From Heterostelium multicystogenum (taxonomy: Eukaryota > Evosea > Eumycetozoa > Acytosteliales > Acytosteliaceae): DNA of 46,713 nt. The notes below the pieces were generated by a model. The model searched no databases. It was not told the origin of the DNA and saw only the letters and a list, made by a program, of their open reading frames with translations. The position numbers and the translations under genes were made by a program. Positions 31,817-42,485 of this stretch are shown here, piece after piece. Numbering within the stretch: the first letter of the stretch is position 1; each line of letters starts with the position of its first letter. The DNA is taken from assembly GCA_003667245.1 (NCBI GenBank), contig RCNN01000192.1:1-46713 (forward strand), written 5' to 3'.

Positions 31817-34797
31817 TTATTCAAACTTTGAAAGTGTGTTGAGTGTTGTGAGATAGGAGGAAATTTGTTTTTTAACTTGGAGTGTGTTTTCTTGGATGAT
31901 CGATATGGTACCAGCAACATCAACGAACGATGGGAGTCCTGATGATTGGTTGGCATCGGCAGTGGCTAAATTCAATTTGGATAGAGATTCCTCAAGTGAG
32001 GTGTGCTTTGATTCTATTTCCTTGATACCAACGGCTTGGATATCTTTAACCAATTGATCGAATCTCTTTCTCAATTCAATTTGAATTTCGTCTTTCTTCT
32101 TTTGCTTCTTGGATGGGATCACCTTATTCAATTCTGACAATACATAGAGTGTCCAGGTCATCAATTCCAAGTGAGTATTCAACATTCTAGTTATATTCAA
32201 CTTCTCTGTTGATGCAGTAATGATTCCACTCAATGCTAAAGAATAAGATTAATAGAGATGCTCATTTACTGCCCAAAGTATATATTAGATCAATGACTTA
32301 CATTTGATATTCTCGAGTAATTGATTGAATAACGATTGAACATTTGATTCAATGGTGTCGGCTGTGATGGATGAGAGTTGGGTTCTAATAGAGTGATAGA
32401 GGGTGAAGAGTTGTAAGGTAGTCTTGTTGATTTGTTGATTGAATTCAGACTCACTGCTTAGTTTTTCGGTGAGTTGTTGAGTAAGGCTGTTCAAGAGCTC
32501 GGCGTAGTTGGCTGGGAGTGCAGATGCACCCTTGTTTGGAACAACTGTAATCTTGGATGATACAATCAATGCCAAAATTAATCTACGTGCAATTAGTTGT
32601 TCGATGAGAGTCTGTTGGTTGGCGTTCCAAGTGAATGCGCTGATTCCTGTGACATGCTCAACATTTGGTTTATAGGTGCTGCTGTTCCATTCGTCCTGTA
32701 CCTGGAGATCTTGGTTGAAAGTATATTTGGCTCGCTCCTCGTCAGTTGGAATCTGTAAGATGCTGGTGGGATCGAGTTGAGTTGGCCAATCTTGTCGTTT
32801 GGCTGGTCTTGGTGTCTGTGGTGAGCGATAAAAAAGTTCAAGAGCTGTGATTCGGTCATATTGGCGCGCGCTGGAATGAGTTTGAAACACGATCTTGGAA
32901 CTTCTCAATCTCGATCACTTTGAATAGGATTCGTTTTGATAGCATTGTGCCACAAAGTCTGGAGTTGAGTCGTTCTCGGTGTAGAATTTGTTGGATTTAT
33001 CAAGGGAGGCAAATAGTTCGGTGTGAGTTGCTCCACGGAGAAGATCATCAAAGATGAACCATGCCATTGTATCCCATTGGATGTTCTTGAGATTTACAAT
33101 TTTGATATGCTTATATGCGAGTGGAGCAGCACCAAGCTTGAAATAGATTCTAATAAGTCCCAGATTGAATTGGAAGTTCTTTGGGCTCGATTTAAATCCA
33201 TACTCTAAAATAGATGCTGCACGAACAAATGATTCACGTGAATTGTCTTCAGCCAAAAGTTGATAACAAAGAAGAATCAAATCATCACCAGATAAACGCT
33301 CAGAAATCTGTTGAGTAGCAGCTGTTGCCACTCTGTTTTTCTCATACTCATCAAGCAAGAGAGCAATTAGCTTGTTCTTCTCCTCAGATGATATTCCATA
33401 CTGCAATCCAAGTGCACGATGAATACGATAGAAATTAGACAACTGTAATACACGCTCTGTTGACTTATTTGGTGAAGTTTCAGCGTCGGCCACTGATACT
33501 ACGCATTGATGCAAGCTGTCCAGCAGCTGTTGACGCTGCTCCACAGGAATCGATTCATAGTTTACCAAATACGACTTCAAATCGTAGAAGCAAACTGGCT
33601 TATTTCCGAATCTCTTTAAAATATGAAACAATGAGGTCGTCCAATTTGATCTTCTGGCGACTAGAATACTCCAACTCTGCAATGAATGGAGCTCTAATTG
33701 GTTTTGAGCTATTCACCTTATCCTGTTGACTTTTAATCCATTCGAATACTTCGCTCTTCTCAGTAGCCTCAATCTTTTCAACGCATTGAAATAGCCAATA
33801 TAACATGACCATTCATCGGGTCTGCAATATTAAAATAGAACCAACCAATTAGTTTACATTTCCAACCAATCTATATATCTTTCGTCAATGTCCTGTTGTT
33901 GTACATACTCAAACTTTGTTATGATTTCCTTGTAGCATTCAGCTGCATCCTTGTGTAATTCCAGCTTTTCATTGATTTTGGCAAGTTGTTTCAATTTGTC
34001 TGGTTGATAGGTGTACAGATCTCCAAGCTTTCCTTTCATAATCTCCAAATACTTTTGATTCTTGTTTCTGTGTTTCCAGGATTGTTTCATAAATATAAAG
34101 CTCTGTTTCCAACCATTTGATTGTTGTGATAGACAATTGGACTTGTCGGTTAGGTACTGCTGCTGAAATTGATCTACGTCAGTAACTTACCTTCGGTGGT
34201 TGTAAATTTTCCTTCAGATGCAAGCTTGTCAGCGAGTCTTTCGGTAAGCTGAAGGTTTAAGCTGGTTGGATTGTTCATTGCCAAAATCAAAAGAGTCATT
34301 AGATACCAGAAGCTGTGCTTGGAACTTGGGAAGTCCTTTGACAATACAACAGAGTTGTCTTTTTGATTCTTCAAGTCTCTAACTTTAGCATACGACAAGA
34401 ATAGTCCCTCTGCCAACTTGGGCTCCTTTGGATACTTCTTGAAAGAAGCCTCCCATACCTTGCACATTTTATCAACTAACAACTAGGGGGTCAGTACGGC
34501 ATGCATGAGTTGGAGCAGCTACCAATGTGTGTGAATGTTACATACGTTGATTAATGGATCTGTAGAAATGATTGAGATTTGAGATAACATTTTCATCGAC
34601 ATGACCAAGGAATGCAACAGAGTCAGCAATCTTGATGGCTTCTCCAGTTTCACCAAAGCTTGAGCAATGCAATGGCCTTCAACACACTCACCAAAGGCAT
34701 ATCCTTCTTCTTCTCGAGGAATGCATTGCACAATTTCAATGCATTCTTATGGTTTTTGTGAATCCAAAGCCTGAAAGATAGCGTTAATCTTATTCAT
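31817..34797 (-). CDS. naa25: NAA25/MDM20-like auxiliary subunit of N-terminal acetyltransferase B
   Basis: The TPR-rich subunit that anchors the catalytic NAA20 to ribosomes for co-translational acetylation of Met-Asp/Glu/Asn N-termini. ATG 34797 starts MNKINAIFQALDSQ, then NALKLCNAFLEKKKDMPLVS, typical of this family's first helices. Introns: 34483-34545, one starting at 34190, and one at about 32240-32300. Conserved regions include MCKVWEASFKKYPKEPKLAEG, RRSNWTTSLFHILKRFGNKP, CFYDLKSYLVNY, FQFNLGLIRIYFKLGAAPLAYKHIK, and a helical C-terminus ending TTLNTLSKFE. The frame breaks near 34765, 34690, 33830, 33650 and 32905. No catalytic motif is present, as expected for an auxiliary subunit. Assignment is by overall pattern. 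Confidence 0.8.
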
Positions 34798-35719
34798 TGT
34801 TCCAATCAATCAATCCAATCTTGATCACGTGATCCTATCTATCTATCAATCTACTAGTATCCAATCTATCAATCAAATCAAATCTACCGTGTGGACCTTG
34901 CCCTTCTATTTATCTATCAAGCTATCTATCTATCTAATACACTTTTGCCAATCAAATTCAGCAAGACAATAGCCCAAACAGATACCTAAATTTTGATCAT
35001 CAAAAAAAAAAACAGAAATTTCAAAAATAAAAAAAATTCAAAAAACACCCAATTATCCTTCTTATAGTTTAAAGTGTCTATTGCGAAATTGGGTGAAGAA
35101 TCTCTAGTCATAAGTTATCAGATTTTTGATATTCTTTTTTTATTTGTATAGTTTTCTTTCGATTTATTGGTATCCAATGTTGTTGTACATAATCTTGTTA
35201 GTCTTCATTTTTACAACATGATAATTAGCTCACCTGCTCATAAATTTTTCTCAGTAGGTTGCATTTTGTGCTCCTCATAAACTCAAAGAAAATACATTAT
35301 TACAAAAATTTTAAATCATAAGTAATAATGCTATACCATTTGTGAATTATATATAAATTATCTCTTTGTAGTCAAAATTAAAATAATAATTAAACAACTA
35401 GTTGGTTTTATTTTCAATTTTCTTTCTTTCTGAAAAATTAAATAAAAATTAAATTAAATACAAATTAACACAAAATGACAATGAAAAATTGACATCAATT
35501 TTTTAAAAGTATAATCGTTGATCTACTTTTATAATCACAATCAAATGAACTTGTAATCTTCAACAATACAATGGAAATACTTAAAATACTACCAATATTA
35601 GATACAATTAATATTAGTAGAACTGAAGGGACATATCTCTGAACTAAAGATTACCGACAAGAATATTAGTTATTTGAAGGGACACAATCAACCAATTACA
35701 TGCATCGTTTTAAGTGACG
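34798..35719. other. Intergenic, NAA25 promoter to N-rich ORF
   Basis: It contains ATCT/ATCA repeats (34830-34940) just upstream of the NAA25 start and A-rich stretches near 35000-35045. From about 35620 there is a WD40-like coding remnant, listed separately. Confidence 0.5.
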
Positions 35720-35738
35720 ATGAGAAGTTTTACTTTTG
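35618..35738 (+). pseudogene. WD40-repeat-like coding remnant
   Basis: One plus-strand frame from about 35618 to a TGA at 35736-35738 reads VELKGHISELKITDKNISYL, then KGHNQPITCIVLSDDEKFYF, which looks like WD40 blades (LKGHxxPITCxxxSxDxKF, as in the RRP9/U3-55K type). It has no start codon. Upstream in-frame stops sit before a possible TTAG acceptor. It ends inside a different frame of the following N-rich ORF. It is probably a decayed fragment; a single exon of a broken gene is the alternative. Confidence 0.4.
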
Positions 35739-36367
35739 AACAAAAAACACTTATTATTGATAAAATAAAAAATGATCCAACCGAATTATCAATAGTATCA
35801 TACTATTTATCTAATAATTTACAATATGGTCAATATTATCTTTCGAATATGTTAACAAAACTTGCTAATAGTAGTACTTTTAATAGTAATAATAATAGTA
35901 TTGTTACTACTTATAATAATAATAGTATTGTTACTACTTATAATAATAATATTACTAATAGTAATAATAATAGTATTGTTAGTAATTATAATAATAATAT
36001 TCATACTAATAGTAATAATAATAGTATTGTTAGTAATTATAATAATAATAGTAGTAATACTTATAGTAATAATATTACTAATAGTGATAATAATAGTATT
36101 GTTAGTACTTATAATAATAATATTCATACTAATAGTAGTACTTATAATAATAATGATAATACTAATAATATTAATACTAGTAATAATATACCAACTTCAG
36201 CAAATATAACCTCAACCTCATCTACTACACCAACTATTAATTCACAAAAATCTTCAAATAAATCAAAAACACAAAAAGAATCAATATCAAAAAAACATAC
36301 AAAAATTACTGTATTGGCAGAGGATAAACAAAATGTAATGACGAATACCAAAAATTTACCACAATAA
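35720..36367 (+). CDS. Asn-rich repeat protein, hypothetical
   Basis: An ORF of 215 codons from ATG 35720. The first about 50 residues look like ordinary protein (MRSFTFEQKTLIIDKIKNDP, then ELSIVSYYLSNNLQYGQYYL). About 110 residues of repeats follow, built from units like NSNNNSIVSNYNNN. The last about 55 residues are S/T/K-rich (QKSSNKSKTQKESISKKHTK). No intron or known domain. Asn tracts are common in dictyostelid proteins. The repeat DNA stays open in several frames, so openness alone is weak evidence; the non-repetitive ends support coding. Confidence 0.5.
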   Translation: MRSFTFEQKTLIIDKIKNDPTELSIVSYYLSNNLQYGQYYLSNMLTKLANSSTFNSNNNSIVTTYNNNSIVTTYNNNITNSNNNSIVSNYNNNIHTNSNNNSIVSNYNNNSSNTYSNNITNSDNNSIVSTYNNNIHTNSSTYNNNDNTNNINTSNNIPTSANITSTSSTTPTINSQKSSNKSKTQKESISKKHTKITVLAEDKQNVMTNTKNLPQ

Positions 36368-36696
36368 ATTAATTCTCGGATCGGATAAATGTAATTATCA
36401 CAATTTGCAAATCATGTATTTACTTTGAGTAGCACAAAATGCAAATTAATGAGTCATAAAATTTATATGACAAAAGTTTTACTTAATACTAAAATTCATC
36501 ACCTCATTTGGCCCCGCTTCCGGTTAAATAAATGAATGAAAAACCGACAATATTCTTTTTATTTTCTTGAGTTTTTTATTTTTGTATCTTTTTATTATTT
36601 ATCTTTATTTGTAAATGACGATTGTGGAATTCTTTTATTATTAATAAACTTATTATATTTATTTATATTTATTTATATTTGAAAGAAAAGATAGAT
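36368..36696. other. Intergenic, N-rich ORF to DPH3
   Basis: About 330 bp, AT-rich, with T-rich stretches just upstream of DPH3 that are typical of dictyostelid promoters. No other feature. Confidence 0.5.
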
Positions 36697-37251
36697 ATGA
36701 CTGTTGATAATCAAGACCAGAATAATGCTGTCACAACTGAAACTACACCTGTAGTTGCCGAAGAGAAGACAGAATCAAAGACAACCAACAGCAGCAATAC
36801 CGAGACAACTACAAATACAGATGACAAGAAGATTGTCTACGTGAAGAACAACGCTGTCATAGATGTCAACGTAACTTCGTTTTATGACGAGATTGAAATA
36901 GAGGATATGGATTTCGATGAGGAAGAGGGTGTATTCTACTATCCTTGTCCTTGGTATGTAAACCGATTGCTACTATTCAGTTGATATTCAACTGCTAATA
37001 ACATTTTCGACAACAGTGGTGACCGATTTAGAATTACAGAGGCAGAGATCATTGCAGGTGAGGAAATTGCCAAATGTCCAAGTTGCTCTCTTCTACTTAA
37101 GGTTGTTTATTCACCAGTAAGTATTGCATTCAAATCAAACCAAATGAATACAAATGAGCAAAGTTAGTTAACTAATAGCTAAACTTCTATAATTTAGGAT
37201 GATTTCATTATTGAAGATGACCTAGGTGATTCGGCAATCACAGTTGCTTAA
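36697..37251 (+). CDS. dph3: DPH3/KTI11 CSL-type zinc/iron protein
   Basis: Small metal-binding electron donor for diphthamide synthesis on elongation factor 2 and for Elongator-dependent tRNA modification. ATG 36697 gives a roughly 65-residue acidic T/N-rich extension before the conserved core SFYDEIEIEDMDFDEEEG, then YYPCPCGDRF, ITEAEIIAGEEIAKCPSCSL and VVYSPDDFI. The four metal-binding Cys are the CPC pair and the CPSC pair. Introns are 36954-37016, splitting the CPC/G codon run in phase 2, and 37117-37197, phase 0. The stop is at 37249-37251. Intact; only the N-terminal extension is longer than usual for the family. Confidence 0.95.
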
Positions 37252-37677
37252 ACCAATCAACTAAACGAATCAATCATATATAAACTACCAACCGATTGGT
37301 AATATCGCCACCCAACCGAAGCATCAACTGTTAGCAGACACTCTTTTCGCCCAGCTTTTGTTATTCTACACCTCTTCTGTAGTCGACTTTAAGAGGTGCA
37401 CCGTATCGTCGTCATAGGAGTAATAGCAATTGACCACACACACACACAAGTCAATCAATTACTTGTATTTCATTTCACTTGGATATTGATCAATGTATAT
37501 CTCTCATAGCAACACCATAATACTAATAATAATATTACTAAATAAACCAAACACCTTACTAGTATCATCATATATCATTGTCATACTCTATCTCCACTAA
37601 TACTACTATATTATCCATCTATGCTATGATATACTATTCTATTCTATTATATATATTTCTATTTCTATTCTATTTAT
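37252..37677. other. Intergenic between convergent DPH3 and bL35m-like genes
   Basis: 3' flanks of two convergent genes. It contains one clear hairpin (37369-37398); otherwise AT-rich. Confidence 0.5.
37369..37398. repeat. Hairpin, 8-bp perfect stem
   Basis: CACCTCTT (37369-37376) and AAGAGGTG (37391-37398) form a stem around a 14-base loop, 118 bases after the DPH3 stop; a possible 3'-UTR or end-formation structure. Confidence 0.7.
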
Positions 37678-37927
37678 TTATTGTTGTTGTTCATCTTCAT
37701 AGTATTCAGTGATTTCTACTCTTGGTTCGCTATCAACAGAATAATGAGATCTAGAGTAGGTTTGAGCGAAAAGTGCGTTTCTGAATCTCTTGACGACTGG
37801 AGTACCGGTCACATAATAAACTTTACCAGGGTTGGAACGTGGATGAAACTTTACATTGCCTGACTTTGTCAACATGAATCTCTTTGAACATGCTTGTTTA
37901 GTCTTTTGTTTATATGTTGAAAGGTTT
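37678..37927 (-). CDS. bL35m-like mitochondrial ribosomal protein, last exon
   Basis: From a likely acceptor (ATTAG, ending at 37928) the exon reads NLSTYKQKTKQACSKRFMLT, then KSGNVKFHPRSNPGK. The K/T-rich start followed by SKRFxLTxSGxVK is the bL35 signature. It continues with VKRFRNALFAQTYSRSHY and an acidic tail ending YEDEQQQ. The protein would act in the mitochondrial large ribosomal subunit. The first exon with a targeting peptide was not found; candidate ATGs lie upstream to about 38100. The acidic tail is not usual for bL35. The family call is moderate. Confidence 0.55.
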
Positions 37928-38806
37928 CTAATTTGATTTACTATAACGTTCTACATTAATCACATCAAGCAATAATTAGTTAACTATTCTATTATAATTA
38001 TTTCATTGCTAATCCAATCTAATCTATCTATATCTATCTATCAATGCATTGTTTGAATGGATTATGATTGATGATGGTATAGGTTCGTTCATTCATTATA
38101 ATCATGTTGCTAACTAACTAGTTAGTTTCAGCTGAGATAGATACACTACATTTGAATATAATGAAGTAACATTATTGGTGATATACGATTTGATTGATCC
38201 AAACATCTTATGATTCAACCTGTGTGTCTGTTTGTCTTTTATAATAATATATATTAATAGTGATAATAAGTATGATCTGACCAGATAGTTTTTAGTACAG
38301 CGTTATTTATTTATGACTGATCGTTTTTTTCAAAAACAAAAATGATGAATGAAATTTAGTTACCACAGACATTGGGTGTTTATGATATGTTATCATTGCT
38401 GATGCTGGGTATATAAATATGATTCATTGATATTTGTGCTATGTATGTTCCAAAAGAAATTAATCCTAATAATAGTTGGGGGGAGGGTCATAGATACAAT
38501 TATAGTTCAAAGTTGTTTGTGTTTTTTTGCATTTTGTAAATAGATTGGGTTAATTGGTGTGATTTTCAGGATTATTGGATATATAACATCATATGACTAT
38601 CTAGTTGAGTGACTATTTATTACATTTGCTTATGATTCGGATTGATTGTTTTTTCTTTGCTATTAAATTTATTCCATGTAATGTTTAAAAAGGAATATAT
38701 TAATATTATGTATTATTAGGGAATTGCATATAATCATATTATTATTAACAGAGAGGAATTAAACAAGTTCCCAATATTCCCTTGGATTAAAAACTAACTA
38801 ATAATT
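37928..38806. other. Intergenic or unresolved 5' part of bL35m-like gene
   Basis: It should hold the first exon and promoter of the minus-strand bL35m-like gene and the promoter of the plus-strand secreted-protein gene. AT-rich; no clear exon is recognised. Confidence 0.45.
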
Positions 38807-39482
38807 ATGAAAATATTTACTATTATCTTAGTTTTAATATTGACTTATTATTGTATCTCAGGTGTCACAGCCGATTCCATTACTGATTTGACCAGTGATG
38901 AAAAGGAAGTATTAATAAATGCAATCAACTTTAGACGTAATTTAATTTCTAAAGATGTATCTGAAGATACCAGAAGTAAGTTTAGTCTTTAGATTATATT
39001 TTTTAAATAAATTTGACTTATCATGAAATACATTTATTCACCAAAATCTAATAGGACATGTACATGAAAAGATTATTCCTAACTTCATAAACAATGGAGG
39101 ACCACTGGGTTTAGTACTGGGCCCCAATGGGTTAGTAAATGGTCTTTTGGGAAGAGGTGGATTACTAGATGGTATTTTAGGAAAAAATGGTTTAGTTGAA
39201 AATATCATAAGTGTTATTTTGGATTTAGTCACAAATGAACTAAGAAATATCTTCAGTGGAAATATTCCAGGTTTGACTCCACAAACTGTAACTACCGACA
39301 TTCATTTGTTCCCTGTAAACCCAGCATCAGGTGGCATCTTTGAAGGAAACCCTTTCCTACCCTCTGGTAAACCACTTCCACCAATCGTAACCCAAGCATC
39401 AAATAATCAACCTACAATTCCACCAAACAATCCTCCACCAGTTTCTGTTGGAGGAGCATCAATTCCACCCAGATTTGACTAG
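38807..39482 (+). CDS. Secreted Gly/Leu-rich protein with Pro-rich tail, unknown function
   Basis: Exon 1 (38807-38975) encodes a signal peptide (MKIFTIILVLILTYYCISGV) and a short polar region ending EDTR. Intron 38976-39054 has GTAAGT and ATAG borders, phase 1. Exon 2 encodes a run of GL-containing units: GGPLGLVLGPNGLVNGLLG, RGGLLDGILGKNGLVENII. Then follow a helical stretch, a Val/Asn region and a Pro/Asn-rich C-terminus ending PPRFD. Total about 198 residues. No Cys pattern or known domain. The precursor enters the secretory pathway. It could be a matrix component or an amphipathic membrane-active peptide precursor; neither is shown. Confidence 0.75.
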
Positions 39483-39626
39483 TGTTTATAAATTACCATA
39501 TCAAATTTTTTGATTTGGACCAAATAACTATACAAGTAACAGATACATACAATAAACAATATAGATATTTAAGAAAAATGATTTTGATATTTATTATTTA
39601 ACAAGTTTGGTTTGGTCCTTTTTAGT

Positions 39627-40399
39627 TTATAGACCGAGCAAAGTCAAAACTGATGGGCTCTTGGCTCCTTGTGAAATCCACTCTTCACGGCTGATTGTCT
39701 TGTTCTTGTCAACATCGACCTTCTCAATAAGCTTATTAACAAAAACAGTGATATCCTTGTCACTCTTACCCATTGCCTTTCCAACAGAAATCATCATGTT
39801 AACAATGCTATCAATCTCAGCCTTTTCCAAACTTCCACTCTTATCCTTATCGTAGGTATCTTTAGCATAAAAAATAATTAAGTTAATGACAGCTGAAGCT
39901 TTAGATTTTCTAATTTTACATACCAAACATGAATCCCAATTTTTCTTCAGCAGTACCCTTACCAATGACAGAGGTAGCAACAACCAATTCCTTAAAATCA
40001 ACTGATCCACTCTAGATAATAGAATTACAATACAAGTTAAATGTTAGCGGTTATATAATTGGTAGCCATCAAAATTATACATACACCATCACTGTCGAAT
40101 GAATCGAACAAATTATTCAATTGATTAGAGTTAAATTTGGGCAATCTGGTTGAGAAGAATGAAATGAATTCTAAATAAATTTAAGATTTAGACAACTCCT
40201 ATTAGTAATCTTTGATACATCATCTTCGCTGCCATGAATACTAATCGGTCGTACCATTTCTATCTAAAACTCCATTTCCATCTTTGTCATGCTTTTTGAA
40301 ATCATGGTACAATTCAGCAACTTCAGCCTTGGTGAATGATGAGCTGTTGGACAATTGGTTGATTTCGTCCTTAGTGAGTTTAGATTGTTGGTGTCCCAT
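39627..40399 (-). CDS. Neuronal-calcium-sensor-like EF-hand protein
   Basis: Ca2+ sensor with four EF-hands. ATG 40399 starts MGHQQSKLTKDEINQL; the Gly at position 2 fits N-myristoylation. Introns are 40171-40254, 40012-40084 and 39860-39923; all have clean GT..AG borders and the frame is intact. EF loops in order: DKDGNGVLDRNE, DSDGSGSVDFKE, DKDKSGSLEKAE and DVDKNKTISREE. The last has Lys/Thr where Gly is usual, so it may bind weakly. The protein ends PSVLTLLGL. Size and layout match the NCS/recoverin/calcineurin-B group; the exact subfamily is not certain. It probably regulates a membrane target in a Ca2+-dependent way. Confidence 0.88.
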
Positions 40400-41001
40400 T
40401 GTTTCTAATTAAATTATCTGTAATATTAATAAGTTGTTTAATTTAGAATAATAATATTTCAATTCAATGCTTGCACATCATCAAAGAGGATAGCTATTCA
40501 TCCTTTATAGGATAAAAACAATTTGAAAAAAAATTAAAATAAAATTAAAAAGATCATTTAAAATAGGTCAATATGGGTAGGGGACTACCATATAAATTAA
40601 AAAAGACCCAAAAATATCCAAAAATTTTTAGTCAGATCAAATTATTCGATGAAACAAAACTGTCAATGTTATAACCAATAACACAGAAGGGTGATTTCCA
40701 TTCTTTATTCTCGTCGTATTCTCACGTCTGCAGGTCTAAGGTCAGAGCATGTACATTTCACAGAACCATGTGACCTCATTTATTTGATAATATTATTATA
40801 ATGAACTGAGCAATGAGTGATGAGTGATGATGGATTGGATTTACTTTTATTATATCTACATATTATTTGTTAGTTTTGACTAAAATTAAATTACAACAAT
40901 TTGTGGGTTTTGATGTTGATGTTCAAGTTGAAGTTGTTGATTGATTTGTTGATATTTTGAAGGTTGTTGATTCGTTTTTGACTGGGGATCAAGGGTTATG
41001 T
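40400..41001. other. Intergenic, NCS-like promoter and Hippo kinase 3' end
   Basis: 600 bp, AT-rich. No gene is seen. A GC-richer patch at about 40700-40780 contains CAGGTCTAAGGTCA and a CATGTGACCTCA element, possible regulatory sites. Confidence 0.5.
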
Positions 41002-42485
41002 TTATCGGACTAAAGATGATTTCTTTTCATCGATGACAGAGGATAGTGATTGCTTTGCGATATTGTATTTCTCCATGATTTCTTTGATTTTTTGATCTTT
41101 GTCTTGTTCTATTTCTTCTAGCTTCTTGTGTAGTTCGTCGAGTGAGAGTCCAGAGTATTTGTTTGTGGAAGATGGACTATCTTGCTTGGCGGCAAACTGT
41201 GACATATAGGCTGGTACGAATGGTTTCTTTGAGCTGTTCATCTTCATTGTTGCTGAAATGTCGATGTCGTCATCGTTGTTAACGACCATTGTGTCGTAGT
41301 TGTTATTCTCTGTGATAACCATGGTTCCACTGTCATATTGTTCTTCTTCGTCGTCGTCGTTGTGGTTGTTATTTCTTGGTCTGGCTGGTCTCATTGTGTC
41401 ACGATCGCTTCCACCTGACTCTTCGTCTTCGTCTTCCTCTTCTTCATCCTCGTCCTCTTCTTTAGTATCTAATCCAAGGGCTGCTTCACGTCCCTTCTCT
41501 CCAATGATCTCGTCCTGCTCGTCGATCAGTGGGATAAGCAAAGAGTGCGACTTGGCACGAGTAATAAATGGATGTTTCAAAAGGTCGACAGCAGTTGGAC
41601 GCTGCTCTGGCTTTCTAGTAAGACACTGTGCAATAAAGTCGTTGAATTCATCTGACCATTTCTCAGGCTCAGTCAACTTGGGGGGTGGACGTGATGGATT
41701 TGGAATCATAAAGATGACACGCATTGGATGTACGTTGAAGAGAGGTGGCTTTGACTCTGCCATCTCAATGCATGTGATACCGAATGACCAGATATCAGCT
41801 TTATAGTCGTATCCAACCTCCTGAATGACCTCTGGTGCCATCCAAAAGGGAGTACCAATGACAGTCTGTGCTTTGACGATCGATCCGTCGAGCTGTCCAC
41901 TCACACCAAAGTCAGCGAGCTTTGATTCACCATTGTTGTTCAAAAGGATATTTCCAGCCTTGATATCACGATGGATCTTACGCACTGAATGCAAGTAAGC
42001 AAGACCTTGCAAACAATCTTTGCTTACGACAGCAATCTGATCCTCAGTCAGAGTTTTTCCTGTAATCTTCATTGCATCACAAACTGAACCAGCTCCACAA
42101 TACTCCATGACGATCCAAATCTCATTGTCTTTCTTGAAACTACCGTGATATGTGACAATATGTTGACTCTTGCATTGCTTCATAAAATTGATTTCCTTTT
42201 TCATATCTTCCAAATCATTGTCTATTGAAACACGCTTGATGGCAACTGGAATACCAGTTGCTTTATTTATAGCTTTCCAAACTGATCCATATGATCTATT
42301 CGATTGGATTGAATTGGAGTTGATTTGATTAATATTTAAGTATTCACATTCATTCCCACTGGTCAGAGACTGTGTAGAAATATCCTGACTTACCCTTCAC
42401 CAAGTTTTTCAACTATTTGGAAATACTGTTCTGGATCTTTCTTGCTCATGATTTCATCTGGAATATTTAATTTCTTTGATGCCAT
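41002..42485 (-). CDS. krsA: Hippo/MST-type Ste20 kinase (KrsA-like)
   Basis: Ser/Thr kinase of the MST/Hippo group, about 461 residues. Exon 1 (42485-42394) encodes MASKKLNIPDEIMSKKDPEQ and ends in the glycine loop. After intron 42296-42393 the loop continues (KLGEG/SYGSVWKA) with VAIKR (catalytic Lys), IHRDIKAGN, LADFGVSGQL and the activation segment TVIGTPFWMAPEV. A D/E-rich linker follows, then a C-terminal SARAH domain (LDELHKKLEEIEQDKDQ, KIKEIMEKY) for dimerisation and partner binding. The sequence is intact. In D. discoideum KrsA acts in development and cAMP signalling; the match along the whole kinase domain is very close. Confidence 0.95.

Noticed and set aside
32869..32876. GCGCGCGC-like run compared with the tRNA-flanking palindrome
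   Set aside because: It lies in or next to NAA25 coding sequence and lacks the AAT/ATT arms.
35852..36209. Long Ile/Leu/Val-only ORFs on both strands
   Set aside because: Translations of AAT/AGT repeat DNA in the wrong frames.
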